From an uncultured Roseovarius sp. (GTDB lineage Bacteria > Pseudomonadota > Alphaproteobacteria > Rhodobacterales > Rhodobacteraceae), in the NCBI GenBank assembly GCA_947503145.1, contig CANNCP010000003.1:248001-312000 (forward strand): a stretch of 64,000 bases of DNA, read 5' to 3'. The first letter of the stretch is position 1. Each line of letters opens with the position of its first letter. Below the pieces are notes generated by a model. The model ran no database searches. It had not been told where the DNA came from and saw only the letters and a list, made by a program, of their open reading frames with translations. Below are positions 20,226 through 29,378 of this stretch, in pieces. Made by a program: the position numbers and the translations under genes.

Positions 20226-22241
20226 ATGAGTGACGCAAGGATGGGTAGCATCCCGGCAGGGCCGCGCATCAAGGGAAAACTGTCGCGTGATGATCTGATC
20301 ATGCGCGGCAGCATGATCGTGATCGCCCTCTACCTGCTGATCACGATGGTCTTTCCTCTCTATGCGATGATGTCAAAATCATTGTCGACCTACAAATTCG
20401 ATCTTGCGGCCTACGAGGTCCAGGTCAGCGGCGAAGAAGGCACTGTTTTCTCGGACCCGGTAACATTTGCCGAGCTGAATGAGACTCAGGAGGCCCTGCA
20501 TGCAGGCGACCTCCTTGCCGGATCGGACGGGCGGCTGGGCGTCACGCAATTCTTTCCCGATTTCAGTTTTCGCAGCCCGGTCAATTACCGCATCCGCAAC
20601 CTTGACGAAGACGGGCGCTTTCTTGTCGGTTCGAAACTGATCGACAATACCGACTGGCTGGAACTGGACAGCAACACCTTTCGTCGGGTCCAGCTGCGCC
20701 CGAAAAAGGACATCGGGCTGGGCAATTTCACCACCTATTTCTCGACCCCGGCGCTGTCGGACTCGATCAAGAATTCGGTGATGATCGCGACAATCAGCAC
20801 GATCATCACAGTCACGCTCGCCTTTTGGTTCGCCTATGCGCTAAGCCGGTCCTGCATGCGGTTCAAGGGCTTGTTCCGTCTCATCGCGATGGCCCCTATC
20901 CTGGTGCCGTCGCTGCTGCCGGGGATCGCGCTGGTTTATCTCTTCGGCAATCAGGGCATGCTCAAAGAGGCGCTTTTCGGTGCGTCGATCTACGGCCCTA
21001 TCGGCATCATCATCGGATCTGTCTTCTTCACCTTTCCGCATGCGTTCCTGATCATCTCGACCGGGCTGGCGATCTCGGATGCGCGCCTCTACGAGGCGGC
21101 GGTGTCGCTCAAGGCGACGCGGTGGCGCACCTTCTGGACGGTCACGATCCCGGGCGCGCGCTATGGCCTCGTCTCGGCAGCGTTCGTGGTGTTCAACCTG
21201 GTGATCACCGATTTCGGTCTGCCAAAGGTGATCGGCGGGCAATTCAACGTGCTGGCGGTGGATATCTACAAACAGGTGATCGGTCAGCAGAATTTCGAGA
21301 TGGGCGCGGTGGTCTCGGTGGTGTTGATCCTGCCTGCGATCCTGGCTTTCGCCATCGACCGCTTTGTCCAGAGCAAGCAGGTGGCGCTTTTGTCGGCGCG
21401 CTCGGTGCCCTACCAGCCCAGTCCCAACACGCGCATGGACTGGATCATGTTCGGCTATGCCAGCCTTGTGGGCGTTTTCCTGATCGGCATGCTGGCAGTG
21501 TGCCAGTTTGCGGCACTGGTGAAATTCTGGCCCTATGACCTCAGCTTCAGCCTGAACAACTATCAGTTCAACAAGATGGACGGCGGCGGTTGGGCTGCCT
21601 ATTTCAACTCGATCAAGCTGGGGCTTCTGACTGCGGTCATCGGCACCTCGATCATCTTCTTCGGGGCCTATCTGGTCGAGAAATCCAACGGTTTCCGCAC
21701 CGGGCGGACGATCTTTCAGATGTTCGCGATGCTGCCCATGGCGATTCCGGGGATGGTGCTGGGCCTTTCCTATATCTTTTTCTTCAACAACCCGGATAAC
21801 CCGCTGAATGTGATCTACGGGACGATGACGATCCTCGTGGTCTGTACCGTGACGCACTTCTACACCGTCTCGCATCTGACGGCGACAACGGCACTACAGC
21901 AGATGGACCGTGAATTCGAATCCGTCTCGGCTTCGCTCAAGCAGCCGACGCTCAAACTATTCAGCCGTGTCACGGTGCCGGTCTGCCTGCCTGCGATCCT
22001 CGACATCTCGATCTATCTGTTCGTCAATGCGATGACGACGGTGTCTGCAGTGGTGTTCCTGTATTCGCATGACACAGCGCTGGCCTCGATCGCAGTGCTG
22101 AACATGGACGACGCGGGCGATATCGCACCGGCGGCGGCGATGGGCATGATGATCTTCTACACCAATGCAGGCGCGCGCATCATTCACCTGATCGCGTCGC
22201 GCGGGATCGTCGGGCGCACACAGGCCTGGCGCAAGCGATAA
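20226..22241 (+). CDS. ABC transporter permease, two membrane domains fused (671 aa)
   Basis: Two EAA-like loops (YEAAVSLKATRWRTFWTVTIPGA; FESVSASLKQPTLKLFSRVTVPVCLPA); binding-protein-dependent permease. Confidence 0.9.
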   Translation: MSDARMGSIPAGPRIKGKLSRDDLIMRGSMIVIALYLLITMVFPLYAMMSKSLSTYKFDLAAYEVQVSGEEGTVFSDPVTFAELNETQEALHAGDLLAGSDGRLGVTQFFPDFSFRSPVNYRIRNLDEDGRFLVGSKLIDNTDWLELDSNTFRRVQLRPKKDIGLGNFTTYFSTPALSDSIKNSVMIATISTIITVTLAFWFAYALSRSCMRFKGLFRLIAMAPILVPSLLPGIALVYLFGNQGMLKEALFGASIYGPIGIIIGSVFFTFPHAFLIISTGLAISDARLYEAAVSLKATRWRTFWTVTIPGARYGLVSAAFVVFNLVITDFGLPKVIGGQFNVLAVDIYKQVIGQQNFEMGAVVSVVLILPAILAFAIDRFVQSKQVALLSARSVPYQPSPNTRMDWIMFGYASLVGVFLIGMLAVCQFAALVKFWPYDLSFSLNNYQFNKMDGGGWAAYFNSIKLGLLTAVIGTSIIFFGAYLVEKSNGFRTGRTIFQMFAMLPMAIPGMVLGLSYIFFFNNPDNPLNVIYGTMTILVVCTVTHFYTVSHLTATTALQQMDREFESVSASLKQPTLKLFSRVTVPVCLPAILDISIYLFVNAMTTVSAVVFLYSHDTALASIAVLNMDDAGDIAPAAAMGMMIFYTNAGARIIHLIASRGIVGRTQAWRKR

Positions 22242-22411
22242 CGGCCACGCACGGCCTACATCCAGCCGAATTTACCCGGAGCGCAAGGCAATTTTGCAGG
22301 GCAAGGACAGAGCGATGCGCCGCCGCATTTCAATCGCAATTGTTGCAGATGATGAAAAGCGGTGGAAATGCGTTTCCATCGTCCTCGAAGAAGATCAGGG
22401 CCGGGGGGGGC

Positions 22412-23425
22412 TCAGCCGCGCCGACGACGCGACTTGCGCGATGGTTCGGGGTTGTCGTCGCCGGTGCCGTCCACGGATGATGAAAACGCGCCAAGCGCGC
22501 CGGTGATCTGTTCCAGCGTCGGGCGCGGACCGCGCGGCCGGGATTCGAGTGCGGCGCGCATCTTGGACAGATGTTCGGCCATGGTGCCGCAGCATCCGCC
22601 GATGATCGTGGCCCCGGCGTCGCGCGCCAGACATGCGTAATCGGCCATCAGGTCGGGTGTGCCGTCATAATGGATATGACCGTCCACATATTTCGGAATG
22701 CCTGCGTTACCCTTGGCGATGACGGGCCGTTCCGTGCCCTGCGCGACAAAGCCCAGGACAGTGCGCAGCAGATCGGATGCGCCGGTGCCGCAATTGGCAC
22801 CGTAGGCCAGCGGTGAATTGTCCAGCGTTTCGACCATATCGGCCATGGCAGAAGAGGTCATCCCCATCATGGTGCGCCCGGCGGTGTCAAAGCTCATCGT
22901 GCCGCACCAAGGCAAATTGGCCAGTTTGAATGCCTCGGCGGCTGCCTTGTATTCTTCTGGAGCCGAGATGGTTTCCAGCCATGCGACATCCGCGCCGCCC
23001 TCTTTCAGCCCTTCGGCCTGCTCGTGGAAAATTTCGACTGCCAGTTCGTGGGTCAGTGCGCCCATCGGCGCCATGATTTCGCCCGTTGGCCCGACCGATC
23101 CTGCAACGATGATCTCGCGATCGGTCTTGTCGGCCACTTCGCGGCCCAGCTCGGCCGAGATGCGCGACAGTTCGCGGGCGCGTTTCTGCGCGCCGTGCAG
23201 TTTCAGTCGCGCGGCGTTGCCACCGAATGAATTGGTCAGAAAAAGGTCGCTGCCCGCATCTACCGCCATCTGGTAGAGCTTGGTGATCCGCTCCGGGTGC
23301 TCGTCGTTCCACATCTCGGGCGGTTCGCCCGATTCCAGACCCATATTGAACAGGTTCGTGCCCGTGGCCCCATCGGCGAGTATCCATTCGCGCGAGGCCA
23401 GCATACGGGAAAGCGGGTTGGTCAT
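22412..23425 (-). CDS. Homocysteine S-methyltransferase family protein (betaine--homocysteine/MetH N-domain type)
   Basis: LADGATGTNLFNMGLESGEPPE, TNSFGGNAARL, GGCCGT zinc-Cys motif. Confidence 0.9.
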   Translation of the reverse strand: MTNPLSRMLASREWILADGATGTNLFNMGLESGEPPEMWNDEHPERITKLYQMAVDAGSDLFLTNSFGGNAARLKLHGAQKRARELSRISAELGREVADKTDREIIVAGSVGPTGEIMAPMGALTHELAVEIFHEQAEGLKEGGADVAWLETISAPEEYKAAAEAFKLANLPWCGTMSFDTAGRTMMGMTSSAMADMVETLDNSPLAYGANCGTGASDLLRTVLGFVAQGTERPVIAKGNAGIPKYVDGHIHYDGTPDLMADYACLARDAGATIIGGCCGTMAEHLSKMRAALESRPRGPRPTLEQITGALGAFSSSVDGTGDDNPEPSRKSRRRRG

Positions 23426-23545
23426 GAGACCCTCCAGATCAGCAATAGCGGAGTTGTGTCACTTGGGACCAAGACGCGCAAATGCTTATTGTTCATCATG
23501 TTGATGAGGCGGTGTTCATGCAGGGATCGCGAAGCGGCGATACGA

Positions 23546-23860
23546 TCAGAGTTCCTTCATCAGTTGCACCTTGGCCTCGGCCAGCAGTTCGTCCATCTTG
23601 GTGCGGATGGTGTCGGGATCGGCCTTGTCGCCCAGGTCGCCTGCGACCTTGCGCACCACGTCTTCAGAGCCGGCTTCTTCAAAGTCGGCCTTGATGACTT
23701 CCTTTGCGTAGGCCTGTGCGTCATCCCCGGACTTGCCCATCAGATCGGCGGCCCAAAGGCCCAACAGCTTGTTGCGGCGAGCCTCGGCCTTGAATTTCAT
23801 CTCTTCGTCATGAGCGTATTTGTTCTCGAATGCGTTTTTACGGTCGTCGAAAGTGGTCAC
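23546..23860 (-). CDS. DUF1476 protein (alphaproteobacterial F1-ATPase inhibitor zeta-subunit family)
   Basis: TTFDDRKNAFENKYAHDEEMKFKAEARRNKLLGLWAADLMGKSG. Confidence 0.9.
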   Translation of the reverse strand: MTTFDDRKNAFENKYAHDEEMKFKAEARRNKLLGLWAADLMGKSGDDAQAYAKEVIKADFEEAGSEDVVRKVAGDLGDKADPDTIRTKMDELLAEAKVQLMKEL

Positions 23861-24032
23861 AGGCCATCTCCCTCAATGCAGGCGTTGCGTTGGCTTCAGA
23901 TATGACCCGCGCAGCGCGGCTCTGCAAGTCCCGTGCTGCGGCTTGCGACAATCCCCGCCATAGACTAAGAGAGCGAAATGCACCAAAGGGGCAGGGCCCC
24001 GGGCCGTGCGCCTGCCTGCGGATGGAGAAAAC

Positions 24033-24794
24033 ATGGCACGTCGCAAAAAGATCTATGAAGGCAAGGCCAAGACCCTTTATGAGGGCCCCGAACCGGGCAC
24101 TATCGTCCAGTATTTCAAGGATGACGCCACTGCCTTCAACGCCGAGAAGAAGGCCGTGATCGAAGGCAAGGGGGTACTTAACAACATTCTCAGCGAATAT
24201 TTCATGACCGGGCTGAACATGATCGGTGTGCCGACGCATTTCCTGAAGCGTCTGAACATGCGCGAGCAACTGGTCCGTGCCGTCGAAATCATCCCGCTGG
24301 AAGTGATCGTGCGCAACTATGCAGCAGGCTCCATGGCCAAGCGGCTGGGCATGGACGAGGGCATGCAACTGCCCCGGCCCATCGTGGAATACTGCCTGAA
24401 GGACGACGCTCTGGGCGATCCGCTGGTGACAGAGGAACATATCGCGGCTTTCGGCTGGGCCAGCCAGCAGGACATGGAGGACATGCTCAGCCTGGCGCTG
24501 CGGGTGAATGATTTTCTGGCCGGCGTGATGTACGGCGTCGGCATCAAGCTCATTGATTTCAAGATCGAGATCGGTCGCGTCTATGACGGCGATTTCCAGC
24601 GCCTGATCGTGGCAGACGAAATCAGCCCTGACAGCTGCCGTTTGTGGGACATCGAGACCGGCCAGAAGCTGGACAAGGACGTGTTCCGCCGTGATCTGGG
24701 CAGCCTGGCGGATGCCTATACCGAAGTGGCCAGGCGCCTCGGCGTGCTGCCCAAGGGCGCCACCCCCATGGTACGGCCAACATTGATCAACTAA
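24033..24794 (+). CDS. purC: Phosphoribosylaminoimidazole-succinocarboxamide synthase
   Basis: [34 protein letters not shown] ... [14 protein letters not shown]. Confidence 0.95.
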   Translation: MARRKKIYEGKAKTLYEGPEPGTIVQYFKDDATAFNAEKKAVIEGKGVLNNILSEYFMTGLNMIGVPTHFLKRLNMREQLVRAVEIIPLEVIVRNYAAGSMAKRLGMDEGMQLPRPIVEYCLKDDALGDPLVTEEHIAAFGWASQQDMEDMLSLALRVNDFLAGVMYGVGIKLIDFKIEIGRVYDGDFQRLIVADEISPDSCRLWDIETGQKLDKDVFRRDLGSLADAYTEVARRLGVLPKGATPMVRPTLIN

Positions 24795-24814
24795 TCCTGC
24801 GAGGAGGGCCTGCC

Positions 24815-25054
24815 ATGAAGGCACGCGTGCATATCATGCTGAAGACCGGCGTTCTGGACCCGCAGGGCGAAGCGGTGCGTCATGCGCTGGGATCGCTCGG
24901 GTTTGACGGGGTGGACGCAGTGCGTCAGGGTAAGGTGATCGAGCTTGACCTGGCCGAGACCGATGCCGAAAAGGCCCGCGAGAACGTGACCGCGATGTGC
25001 GAGAAGCTGCTCGCGAACACGGTGATCGAAAGCTATTGGGTGGAGATCGCCTGA
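24815..25054 (+). CDS. purS: FGAM synthase subunit PurS
   Basis: 79 aa KARVHIMLKTGVLDPQGEAVRHALGSLGF between purC and purQ. Confidence 0.95.
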   Translation: MKARVHIMLKTGVLDPQGEAVRHALGSLGFDGVDAVRQGKVIELDLAETDAEKARENVTAMCEKLLANTVIESYWVEIA

Positions 25055-25722
25055 TGCATGCCGCAGTCATCGTCTTTCCCGGATCGAACTGTGACCGCGA
25101 TCTGGCTGTCGCGCTGGAGCGCGCAGGGGCACGTGTGTCGATGGTGTGGCACAAGGATACCAGCCTGCCGGAGGGCGTCGATCTGATCGGCGTGCCGGGC
25201 GGGTTTTCCTTTGGCGATTACCTGCGCTGCGGCGCGATTGCTGCCAATTCTCCGATCTGTCGGTCGGTTGTGGCGCATGCCGACAAGGGTGGCTATGTGC
25301 TGGGTGTGTGCAACGGGTTCCAGATACTGACAGAAACGGGCCTGCTGCCGGGCGTTCTGCTGCGTAATTCAGCGCTGAAATATGTCTGCAAACCGGTCGA
25401 ATTGCGGGTCGAGACGGCGGCGAGCGCCTATACCGCCGGTTACAGCGCAGGCGATGTGGTCACGTTTCCGATTGCGCATCACGATGGCAACTACCATACC
25501 GATCCAGAGACGCTGCGTGCGCTCAATGCCGAGGATCGTGTGGCGTTCCGCTATGTGGACAACCCCAATGGATCGGTCGAGGATATCGCCGGTATCGTGT
25601 CGGAAAACCGCCGCGTGCTGGGCATGATGCCACATCCCGAGCGGATGGCCGAGCCCGCCCATGGCGGTACGGATGGCGCGGCGATGTTCGCCGGGCTGGT
25701 GGATCAGATGGCGAACGCCTGA
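25054..25722 (+). CDS. purQ: FGAM synthase subunit PurQ
   Basis: AAVIVFPGSNCDRDLAVAL, GVCNGFQILTETGLLPG, MMPHPERM; start near 25054, inside the 24997 ORF. Confidence 0.95.
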   Translation: MHAAVIVFPGSNCDRDLAVALERAGARVSMVWHKDTSLPEGVDLIGVPGGFSFGDYLRCGAIAANSPICRSVVAHADKGGYVLGVCNGFQILTETGLLPGVLLRNSALKYVCKPVELRVETAASAYTAGYSAGDVVTFPIAHHDGNYHTDPETLRALNAEDRVAFRYVDNPNGSVEDIAGIVSENRRVLGMMPHPERMAEPAHGGTDGAAMFAGLVDQMANA

Positions 25723-25842
25723 GGGATGAACCGGGTGCCAGGCGGCCCCGGCTGGGGCTTTGGTGTCGGGCGGGTGAATTCGATTGAACGTGACATGCCC
25801 TAACCCCTTGAGGCGGCCCGCGCGTGGGCGTACCCTGCATAT

Positions 25843-27615
25843 ATGAGCGACAGAAGCGTTCCCGCATTGTCCAATCGTACCCGTATCACCGGCTGGCGGG
25901 TGCGGCTGGCGCTGTTTTTGATGACGGTGATGGCGATTGCCACGGTCTATGTCACCAACCGGCTGCTGACTGATCGCTTCACCGAAAACACCCGCAACCG
26001 GGCCGAACTGCGGCTGGTGCTCTATTCCGGTAATCTGTTGAGCGAGCTGCGCCAGAACGCCATCGTGCCGCAGCTTCTGGCGCGTGACCCGGCGCTGATT
26101 TCGGCATTGAATTCAGGTGATTACCAGCTATCGACCCAACGGCTGATTTCCTTCGTGGACGAGATCAGCGCAGCCTCGCTCACGCTGCTGGACAAGGACG
26201 GCCGCACGGTGGCCTCGACCGACCGGAACTCGCTGGGCAAGAACCACCGGCAGGGGGCGTACTATATTGATGCGATCCGGTCGAAAGACACCGTTTTCAA
26301 GCTGATACAGCGCGAAACCGGCAAATACGATTTTTTCTATTCGCGCCGGATCGAGAGCCAGGGCCTGATGGTCGGCGTGATCCTGGTGGAGGTTGATCTG
26401 GCCAAGTACGAACGCGCCTGGGCAGGAATTTCCGATGCGGTGGTGGTGACGGACAGCGAAGGGCATATCATCCTGTCGACCGAGCCGCGCTGGCGCGGCT
26501 TGACCGAGGCCGAGGCGCTGCATCGCGAACCGGTGACCAGCGCAATAGAGCGCGCGATACAGGCCACCGCCGACTGGACCCAATTGCCCGCCGACGCCTA
26601 TGTGCAGGGCGAGGCGGTGATGCGGGTCGAGGGGCGCGTGGCGTTTCGCGGCTGGCGCATCGCCAGCTTTACCACCTATGCCAGCGTGCGCGAGAAGGTG
26701 AACGGGTTTCTGGCGCTCGAAATCATGGGGTTTGCGATTCTGCTGGCGCTGGCGTTCTACTTCCTGAACCGCAAGACGACCGTGCGCATGGCACTCTTTC
26801 AGCGTGAATCGGCAGAGCTTCGCGCATTGAACCGCCGATTGCAGCGGGAAATCGCCGAGCGCGAGCGCGTGCAGGAGAACCTCGCCGTGGCCGAACAGAC
26901 CCTCGCCCAAAGCTCCAAGCTGGCGGCGCTGGGAGAGATGTCGGCCGCCGTCAGTCATGAACTGAACCAGCCACTGGCGGCGATGAAGACCTACCTTGCA
27001 GGTGCCCGCCTGCTGCTTAATCGCAATCGGCCGGACGAGGCGCTGTCGTCGTTCCAAAGGATCGATGACCTGATTGAGCGGATGGGAGCGATCACCCGGC
27101 AGCTGAAATCCTATGCGCGTCATTCCGGCGATACGTTCGGGCCTGTGAACATGGGAGATTCGCTGGCCTCTGCCCTGTCGATGATGGAACCGCAGCTGCG
27201 CCAGCGGCGGGTGACGATCGACCGCGCGCTGCCCGATTCGCCGGTGATGGTCATGGGCGACCGGGTGCGGATCGAACAGGTGATGGTGAACCTGCTGCGC
27301 AACGCGCTGGACGCGACCGAAGATGTGGAGAACGCGCAGATCGATATCGTGCTGGCCGTAGGCGACACCGCGACGCTTTCGTTGCGCGACAACGGGCATG
27401 GGATCAGGGACATCGATAACCTGTTCGAGCCGTTTTACACTACCAAGCAGCCCGGTGACGGTGTCGGGCTGGGCCTTGCCATTTCATCAGGGATCGTAAA
27501 CGACCTTGGCGGGCGCCTGACGGCACGCAACGCTGTGGCTGGGGGGGCTGTATTCGAGATGCAATTGCCTATCTTGACCGAAGAGACGCCAGAAGAAACC
27601 CGGGTCGCCGAATGA
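25843..27615 (+). CDS. Sensor histidine kinase, DctB-like
   Basis: Two TM segments with a periplasmic cache domain; AVSHELNQPLAAMKTYLAGARL H-box, DNGHGI, GLGLAIS HATPase. Confidence 0.88.
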   Translation: MSDRSVPALSNRTRITGWRVRLALFLMTVMAIATVYVTNRLLTDRFTENTRNRAELRLVLYSGNLLSELRQNAIVPQLLARDPALISALNSGDYQLSTQRLISFVDEISAASLTLLDKDGRTVASTDRNSLGKNHRQGAYYIDAIRSKDTVFKLIQRETGKYDFFYSRRIESQGLMVGVILVEVDLAKYERAWAGISDAVVVTDSEGHIILSTEPRWRGLTEAEALHREPVTSAIERAIQATADWTQLPADAYVQGEAVMRVEGRVAFRGWRIASFTTYASVREKVNGFLALEIMGFAILLALAFYFLNRKTTVRMALFQRESAELRALNRRLQREIAERERVQENLAVAEQTLAQSSKLAALGEMSAAVSHELNQPLAAMKTYLAGARLLLNRNRPDEALSSFQRIDDLIERMGAITRQLKSYARHSGDTFGPVNMGDSLASALSMMEPQLRQRRVTIDRALPDSPVMVMGDRVRIEQVMVNLLRNALDATEDVENAQIDIVLAVGDTATLSLRDNGHGIRDIDNLFEPFYTTKQPGDGVGLGLAISSGIVNDLGGRLTARNAVAGGAVFEMQLPILTEETPEETRVAE

Positions 27616-27643
27616 CGGCGCACCAGATAGCGGAGGGACGCCC

Positions 27644-28978
27644 ATGGCCAATGCCATGAAAATCGCCATCGTGGACGACGAAAAGGACATGCGCCAGTCG
27701 ATCAGCCAATGGCTGGCCCTGTCGGGCTATGACACCGAAACATTCGCTTCCGCCGAGGATGCGTTAAAGAAACTCGGGCCGGATTACCCCGGAATCGTGG
27801 TGTCAGACATCAAGATGCCGGGCATGGACGGCATGCAGTTCCTGAAAAAGCTGATGGGCGCGGACAGCTCATTGCCGGTGATCATGATTACCGGCCATGG
27901 CGACGTGCCGATGGCTGTCGAGGCGATGCGCGTTGGTGCCTATGATTTTCTGGAAAAGCCGTTCAACCCGGACCGCATGACCGAACTGGCCAAGAAGGCC
28001 ACGAACGCGCGCCGCCTGACGCTGGACAACCGGGCACTGCGGCGCGAGTTGAGCGATGGCACGCAACTGATGAAAAAGCTGATCGGCTCCAGCCCGGTGA
28101 TGGAGCGCCTCAAGGAGGATATCCTCGATCTGGGGCAGGCCGACGGGCATGTGTTGATCGACGGCGAAACCGGCACCGGCAAGACGCTCGTGGCCCATGC
28201 GTTGCATGCGGTGGGGGCGCGGGCGGGCAAGAAATTCGTGCTGGTATCCTGCGCCACCCACGAGGAAAATGCGCTGCTCAGACGGCTGTTCGGCCCGATG
28301 AACCCCGAGGACAGTCGCCTGCCGGCGGTCGAAGAGGCACGCGGCGGTACGTTGGTGCTGGAGGATATCGAGGCGCTGAGCGACAGCGCGCAGGCGCGGC
28401 TGCTGACCTACCTCAATGACGAGGGCATCCCACCCGAGACCCGCATCGTCGCGATCTCGAACCTGCAGGACGAGGGCAAGACATCCGAGGATGCGCTGCG
28501 TTCGGACTTGTTTTACCGGCTGGCGAGTTTGCGTATCACCGTGCCGCCGCTGCGCCAGCGCGGCGAGGATATCCTGACGCTCTTTACCCGGTTTGCCGAC
28601 CAGTTTGCGGATGATTATGGCTGCGAGGCGCCGCAGGTCAGCGCGCAGGAGGCGGCACAGCTGTTGCAGGCCCCGTGGCCGGGAAATGTGCGCCAGCTCT
28701 TCAACGTGGCCGAACGTGCGGTGCTGCAATCGCGGCGCGGATCGGGCACGATCGTGTCGTTGCTGATGTCGGACCATCAGGACATGCAGCCGGTGATGAC
28801 CACCGAGGGCAAACCGCTGAAGGAGTATGTCGAGGCGTTTGAGCGGATGCTGATCGACAACACCATGCGCCGCCACAAGGGCAGCATCGCGGCGGTGATG
28901 GACGAATTATGCTTGCCGCGTCGCACATTGAACGAAAAGATGGCGAAATACGGGCTCCAACGGTCCGACTATCTGTAG
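27644..28978 (+). CDS. DctD-like response regulator with an AAA+ domain lacking GAFTGA
   Basis: Receiver domain (IVDDEKDMRQS, VVSDIKMPGMDG), Walker A GETGTGKT, GGTLVLEDIE Walker B, Fis-type HTH C-terminus. Confidence 0.88.
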   Translation: MANAMKIAIVDDEKDMRQSISQWLALSGYDTETFASAEDALKKLGPDYPGIVVSDIKMPGMDGMQFLKKLMGADSSLPVIMITGHGDVPMAVEAMRVGAYDFLEKPFNPDRMTELAKKATNARRLTLDNRALRRELSDGTQLMKKLIGSSPVMERLKEDILDLGQADGHVLIDGETGTGKTLVAHALHAVGARAGKKFVLVSCATHEENALLRRLFGPMNPEDSRLPAVEEARGGTLVLEDIEALSDSAQARLLTYLNDEGIPPETRIVAISNLQDEGKTSEDALRSDLFYRLASLRITVPPLRQRGEDILTLFTRFADQFADDYGCEAPQVSAQEAAQLLQAPWPGNVRQLFNVAERAVLQSRRGSGTIVSLLMSDHQDMQPVMTTEGKPLKEYVEAFERMLIDNTMRRHKGSIAAVMDELCLPRRTLNEKMAKYGLQRSDYL

Positions 28979-29378
28979 GCCAATGATGTAATTTTCTGCA
29001 TTGTCATTCACGCACAGCTTCCCTTAGTATAGCCAAAGGGCAACGCACCTTCAGGTGCGGTCCACTGAGTTTCGCTGTTTCAGAAAATTCCAGGATAACT
29101 TTCCGGTAAATCTGTGCAGACCGATTGGATCCCGGCAAACGGGATCACATACATACCAGGCGTCCGGAATGCGGAAGTGCCCGGTCCTGAATGGGCACCT
29201 CGTCGAGGTGCTGGAGAAAAACCGCGATGACGCGCGCGAAAGAGGCACAGACACCGAGCGGGACCGATACCGGTGCTCGCCTGTCCACGTGCCTGCGCTC
29301 GATCGCCTTTATCAGACACCCCTTGCGAGTCCATGCCCCACCGGGGCGAGCGGGTTTGCCCGGGTGCACACGGAAAAC
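28979..29378 (+). promoter_or_regulatory. Long structured 5' leader of rne (candidate autoregulatory UTR)
   Basis: About 400 nt with short perfect hairpins GATCCCG-GCAAA-CGGGATC (29128-29146) and GCACCTCG-TCGAGGTGC (29195-29211), plus GCACCT..AGGTGC near 29046. Confidence 0.45.

Noticed and set aside
23426-23545. SAM/SAH riboswitch upstream of the homocysteine methyltransferase gene
   Set aside because: Looked for SAM-II and SAM/SAH pseudoknot signatures and could not see a convincing match; needs an Infernal scan
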